DNA of 64,000 nucleotides, from contig NC_072450.1 in the NCBI RefSeq assembly GCF_027596085.1, positions 5,045,236 through 5,109,235 on the forward strand. Direction: 5' to 3'. The position numbers and the translations under genes were made by a program. Source of the DNA: Anoplopoma fimbria. Taxonomy: Eukaryota; Chordata; Actinopteri; Perciformes; Anoplopomatidae. Positions 63,061 through 64,000 of the stretch are shown here, piece by piece. Each line of letters starts with the position of its first letter. The first letter of the stretch is position 1. The notes under the pieces are model-generated. The model ran no database searches and was not told the DNA's origin. It saw nothing but the letters and a program-made list of their open reading frames with translations.

Positions 63061-63091
63061 TGCTGTGCTCTATTAAAAATAGAGCACAGCA
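63061..63091. other. Perfect 14-bp hairpin with 3-base loop
   Basis: TGCTGTGCTCTATT, AAA, AATAGAGCACAGCA. Too short for a typical animal microRNA precursor; probably a cruciform-capable site or an element end. Confidence 0.8.
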
Positions 63092-63508
63092 GAGGAGAGA
63101 GAGGTGAAGTGATGATAAGGTTGCTGGTACCGGTTAATAACAGGATCAGTCATGAACAATGCGCTAACCTGCTGACCTTATTTCCTTATTTTTGATTTTT
63201 TTTTGGTGTAGCTAGACCAAAGTATACCCGGTCAAAACAGATCGGGATGTTAAATCACCATTTAAATGCTACATTGCTTGTCAGTAACTGGTTATATGGT
63301 GACTTAGGAGGCCATTTTGCCATGTGCGTTCTGATTAATTTGGCATGCAGTTAACACGCCGGCCTAATAAAAACTCAACTCGTCATTTGCTCCTGGTTTT
63401 TCCAACTTTAAAAGTGACATGTTTTCCTTTTTAGATAAGTGACGTGTGGTGGAACAAACTTGAGCCAACGTGTAGAGTTGTTTATGTGGATTTCAAAATG
63501 ATAGTGAT

Positions 63509-63512
<4 letters not shown>
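63092..63512. other. Non-coding, no recognised feature
   Basis: Possibly part of the same repeat as 62940-63010. 'aataaa' occurs at about 63366. Confidence 0.4.

Positions 63513-63554
<42 letters not shown>
63513..63554 (+). repeat. A42 homopolymer
   Basis: 42 consecutive As. It could be a retroposed tail, but no gene or LINE/SINE body was recognised just upstream. Confidence 0.95.
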
Positions 63555-63556
<2 letters not shown>

Positions 63557-64000
63557 TTAAAGAAACTTTAACTTGCATTTGAGAACGGAATTTTGTTAAA
63601 TTAAAAGGGCTATATTTTATTTAAATGGGTGGAATAAGTCTGGTTGTACTGTTCAGTAACAGTCTTAAAAAAACTGACACAAAAAAAGCAGCGAGATAAG
63701 AGCATGGATTGTGAAAAAATAAAAGAATGATATGAATCTCTTATTCAAACGAGTACCAGGATGCTGATCTCCAATCCAAAAACTTTATACTTGGTGTGAC
63801 GCTTTGGAGCAAAGAGAAATACGGTAAAGCAGAGCCGTACGTCCCACTGCACCAGAGACTCTTAATATTTCTTCATATGCAGAGGTTTAAAATACGCATG
63901 TACCATCAACAGCATATCATGTGTTTTGAGGCCAGAATATGCCAGCTCCTCCTCCTCTCCTTTCATAAACAGTTCAAATTGGTATCACAGCAAAACTAAG
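63555..64000. other. Non-coding, no recognised feature
   Basis: The frame 63796-63999 runs to the window end and has no recognisable content. Confidence 0.5.

Noticed and set aside
63061..63091. MicroRNA precursor
   Set aside because: A 14-bp stem with a 3-base loop is too short for an animal pre-miRNA.

Overview
The window looks like teleost nuclear DNA, most likely from a percomorph fish. The evidence is long dinucleotide microsatellites, no prokaryotic-style gene packing, and several interspersed repeats of a kind widespread in ray-finned fish: a tRNA-headed SINE, an L2-type LINE, hAT-like and Tc1-like DNA elements. Placement below teleost is inference from the look of the repeats. Repeat family names come from recognition by eye, not from a database search.

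The window is almost entirely non-coding. No complete protein-coding gene is visible. The one credible coding piece is a short first coding exon on the minus strand (48398 down to 48337). It encodes a hydrophobic, signal-peptide-like N-terminus and ends at a canonical splice donor. Upstream of it (48640-48970) lie a TATA-like element, a CRE-like site, a CCAAT box and a G-rich tract. If this exon is real, everything from 48336 down to position 1 is its first intron or beyond, because no second exon was recognised there. I could not name the gene.

Layout. 1-10 kb: unique DNA with two teleost repeat fragments, a (TA)n and a (GT)n microsatellite, and one long degenerate repeat (3085-3880). 10.9-14.4 kb: two copies of a roughly 0.7-kb unit plus a short third piece, with a broken Tc1-like transposon between them. 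15-20 kb: three more repeats, including an inverted-repeat-bounded element at 19.4-20.2 kb. 20.2-28 kb: largely unique sequence. 28.07-28.40 kb: a decayed fragment of 28S ribosomal RNA. 29.7-30.7 kb: an unclassified repeat and the first SINE. 36.3-38.0 kb: an L2-like LINE remnant running into a (TA)n tract. 39.8-41.9 kb: two repeat copies and an hAT-type element with a perfect 8-bp target duplication. 46-49 kb: hAT fragment, microsatellites and the candidate promoter/exon. 53.7 kb: a 32-bp-period minisatellite. 57.4-62.5 kb: two more SINE copies and a second copy of the 29.7-kb repeat. 63 kb: a perfect 14-bp hairpin and a 42-base A tract.

No operons, CRISPR arrays, tRNA genes or integrated viral genes were seen. 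Nothing points to a new enzymatic or defence system. The items most worth checking are the orphan signal-peptide exon with its promoter, the 28S fragment, the young SINE copies and a few unusual DNA structures.
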